This document shows positions 18,840-20,388 of a stretch of DNA of 20,388 bases, piece by piece. Origin of the DNA: Silene noctiflora (Eukaryota > Streptophyta > Magnoliopsida > Caryophyllales > Caryophyllaceae); assembly GCA_009801015.1 (NCBI GenBank), contig VHZZ01004647.1, positions 8,262 to 28,649 of the forward strand, written 5' to 3'. The position numbers and the translations under genes were made by a program. A model generated the notes under the pieces. It did no database searches and had not been told where the DNA came from. It saw nothing but the letters and a program-made list of their open reading frames with translations. The first letter of the stretch is position 1. Each line of letters opens with the position of its first letter.

Positions 18840-20388
18840 TTATAAATGCTTAACAACCTCTAAGAACTTACCGAACTTACTCTCATCCTTCTTCTTGGCT
18901 AGGCAATGGGGAAATGGCATTTGAGCTTGAATAGGAGCCTCGGCCTTATTCACCTTTGATACAAGAATGTACTTCTCAACGTCTTCCACAATAGGCTCTT
19001 CATTAGCCTTCGTCTTAGCACCTTGTCCAAGCTTGGTTTTATTACTCACTACCACATCATCCAAAGTCATGGATGGCCCAGCATAACTCGTACCACTCCT
19101 CAAGCGAATCGTATTAACGGTGTCATGAGGTTGTGCATCTTGAGGAGGCAATTGGCCTTGTTGCCTTTGAGCATTGGATGTGGCAAGTTGAAAAATTTGA
19201 GTCTCCAACAATTTGATAGCGGCCTCTTTAGCTTGATCACTATTTTGCAATTGGACTTGCATCATCTCTTGAGCCTTGACCACTTTCATCATCATAGCCT
19301 CAAGCTTAACTATAACTTGGTCATTTTGCGGAAAATTGGGTTGAGCTTCGGCTTGTTGGGAGGGTTGTTGGTAGCCTTGTTGAGGCACATGTTGTGGGTA
19401 AGGTTGTTGAAAACCTTGTTGGAATTGAGGCTTTTGACCTTGGAAATCGGGTGGGTTACCTTGGAATTGCCTTTGTTGTTGAGGCACATTTTGGACTTAG
19501 TGTTGAGGGTTCAACACATTTGTGCTTTTATAAGACAAATTGGGGTGGTACTTTGTGTTGGGGTTATAATTATTAGAAAAGGTACTCAAAGGAAGTGTAC
19601 TTTGCTTAAAACTTTGAAAAACATTTACCTCTTCAATAGAAGCTCTACACAATGCGGTGCATTGACACGCACCACCGCAACCTTCATAAACCTCCACTTG
19701 GCTAGTAACATTGACTTGCTCATGATCTTGGGATGAACTAGACCCATCTCTTTCGATATGTTTTTGAAGAGCGACAATTTGAGCTTTCAAGAGGGCTATG
19801 TTCGGATCCTCCTCCCTTGCTTTCAACGGAGCACTTCGGGAATTCACATATTGAGAGTCATGGATGGACATAGACTCGATAGTGGCATGAGCAAGCTCTA
19901 CATCAATTCGATCAAATCTCCCATTACTAGCGGAATCCAAAATTCGGCGTGACTCACCACAACATCCATTGTAGAATGTTATTGCTAGAAACCATAGGTC
20001 TAACCCATGATGAAGACATTGCCTTTGAAGCTGCTTGTACCTCTTCCATGCATCATAGAGACTTTCATTACCATTTTGCCGGAACCCCATGATTTGGCTC
20101 CTCAATTGTTGAGTCTTCTCTGGTGGGAAATACTTTCGATAGAAGGCAAGAGCCAAAGTCTCCCAATTGGTGAATCCCATAGCCACTCGATCAAGGCTAT
20201 TGATCCATATCTTGGCTTTATCCCTTAGAGAAAAAGGGAAAAAGAATCTCTCGGATTTGCTCTTGAGTGACTCCGGTTTGCCGAATCATCGAACAATAGT
20301 CACAAAAATTTGCAATGTGCAAATTAGGATCTTCCAAAGGACCTCCACTGAATTGCTTCCTCTCTACGAGAGAGATGAAAGCTGGCTT
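18840..20388 (-). mobile_element. Athila-like gag part of the fossil element
   Basis: The capsid-like gag region contains EDPNLHIANFC and FPFSLRDKA near the right edge, then WETLALAFYRKYFPPEKT, SLYDAWKRYKQLQRQCLHHG and a C-terminal Gln/Pro-rich stretch (about 19310-19487) followed by KLEAMMMKV and TIRLRSGTSY. These are the conserved blocks of Ty3/Gypsy gag proteins in plants. The part is broken and its N-terminal side lies outside the window. Open frames on the opposite strand here are shadows of it. Confidence 0.88.

Larger units (their letters stand above)
18300..20388 (-). mobile_element. Broken Athila-type Ty3/Gypsy retroelement (gag and protease parts), runs off the window
   Basis: The minus strand carries a plant Ty3/Gypsy gag followed by an aspartic protease. 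The protease active-site DLGASVSVMP and the ILGRPFL motif have the form used by the Athila clade, as does the gag segment YNPNTKYHPNLSY. No reverse transcriptase, RNase H, integrase or envelope-like part is visible in the window, and no LTR can be assigned to this copy. It is a fossil with a small number of breaks in its coding parts. Its 5' side continues beyond the right edge of the window. The recognisable protein motifs suggest moderate rather than great age. Hairpin array B lies directly downstream of the protease part. Confidence 0.88.

Noticed and set aside
19023-19736. Plus-strand 237-codon frame
   Set aside because: Leu/Ile/His-rich shadow on the strand opposite the recognisable gag part.

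Overview
The window is nuclear DNA of a flowering plant, most likely a eudicot. The evidence is AT-rich sequence, two intron-split genes whose exons join in frame at GT-AG sites and whose closest remembered relatives are Arabidopsis proteins, a nuclear-type tRNA-Ala gene, and plant-type LINE and Ty3/Gypsy (Athila-like) remains. I cannot place the species from sequence alone.

Layout. Positions 1-2274 are gene-poor, repeat-like DNA with a probable degenerate non-autonomous DNA transposon (about 118-885) and low-complexity tracts. A tRNA-Ala(UGC) gene lies on the minus strand (2275-2347). It points away from a ten-exon XRCC2 gene on the plus strand (2460-9612), whose start codon is only 112 bp from the tRNA 5' end. 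About 950 bp downstream, on the same strand, is a seven-exon RING-H2 E3 ligase gene of the BIG BROTHER-related type (10562-12305). Both genes look intact and reconstruct cleanly: 345 and 209 residues, no internal stop, every junction GT-AG.

From 12306 onward the window is accessory. It holds a 78-bp-offset duplication, a 181-bp hairpin MITE (12718-12898), an AT-trinucleotide tract, and a decayed LINE 3' fragment (about 13690-14525) with connector and zinc-binding regions. After that comes a long non-coding block carrying GC-rich hairpin repeats (15619-15815), then a plus-strand polypurine tract and LTR-like start (16304-16318 onward). A second, longer hairpin array follows (17842-18282, six units with a period of about 83 bp). 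Last is the minus-strand gag-protease part of a broken Athila-type Ty3/Gypsy element (18300 to beyond the window end).

The two protein genes act in unrelated pathways: homologous-recombination repair, and ubiquitin-dependent growth control. Nothing suggests they work together. The most unusual structure is the pair of same-orientation GC-rich hairpin arrays embedded in AT-rich retroelement DNA. Other points of interest are the 47-nt first intron of XRCC2 and the tRNA/XRCC2 head-to-head arrangement.
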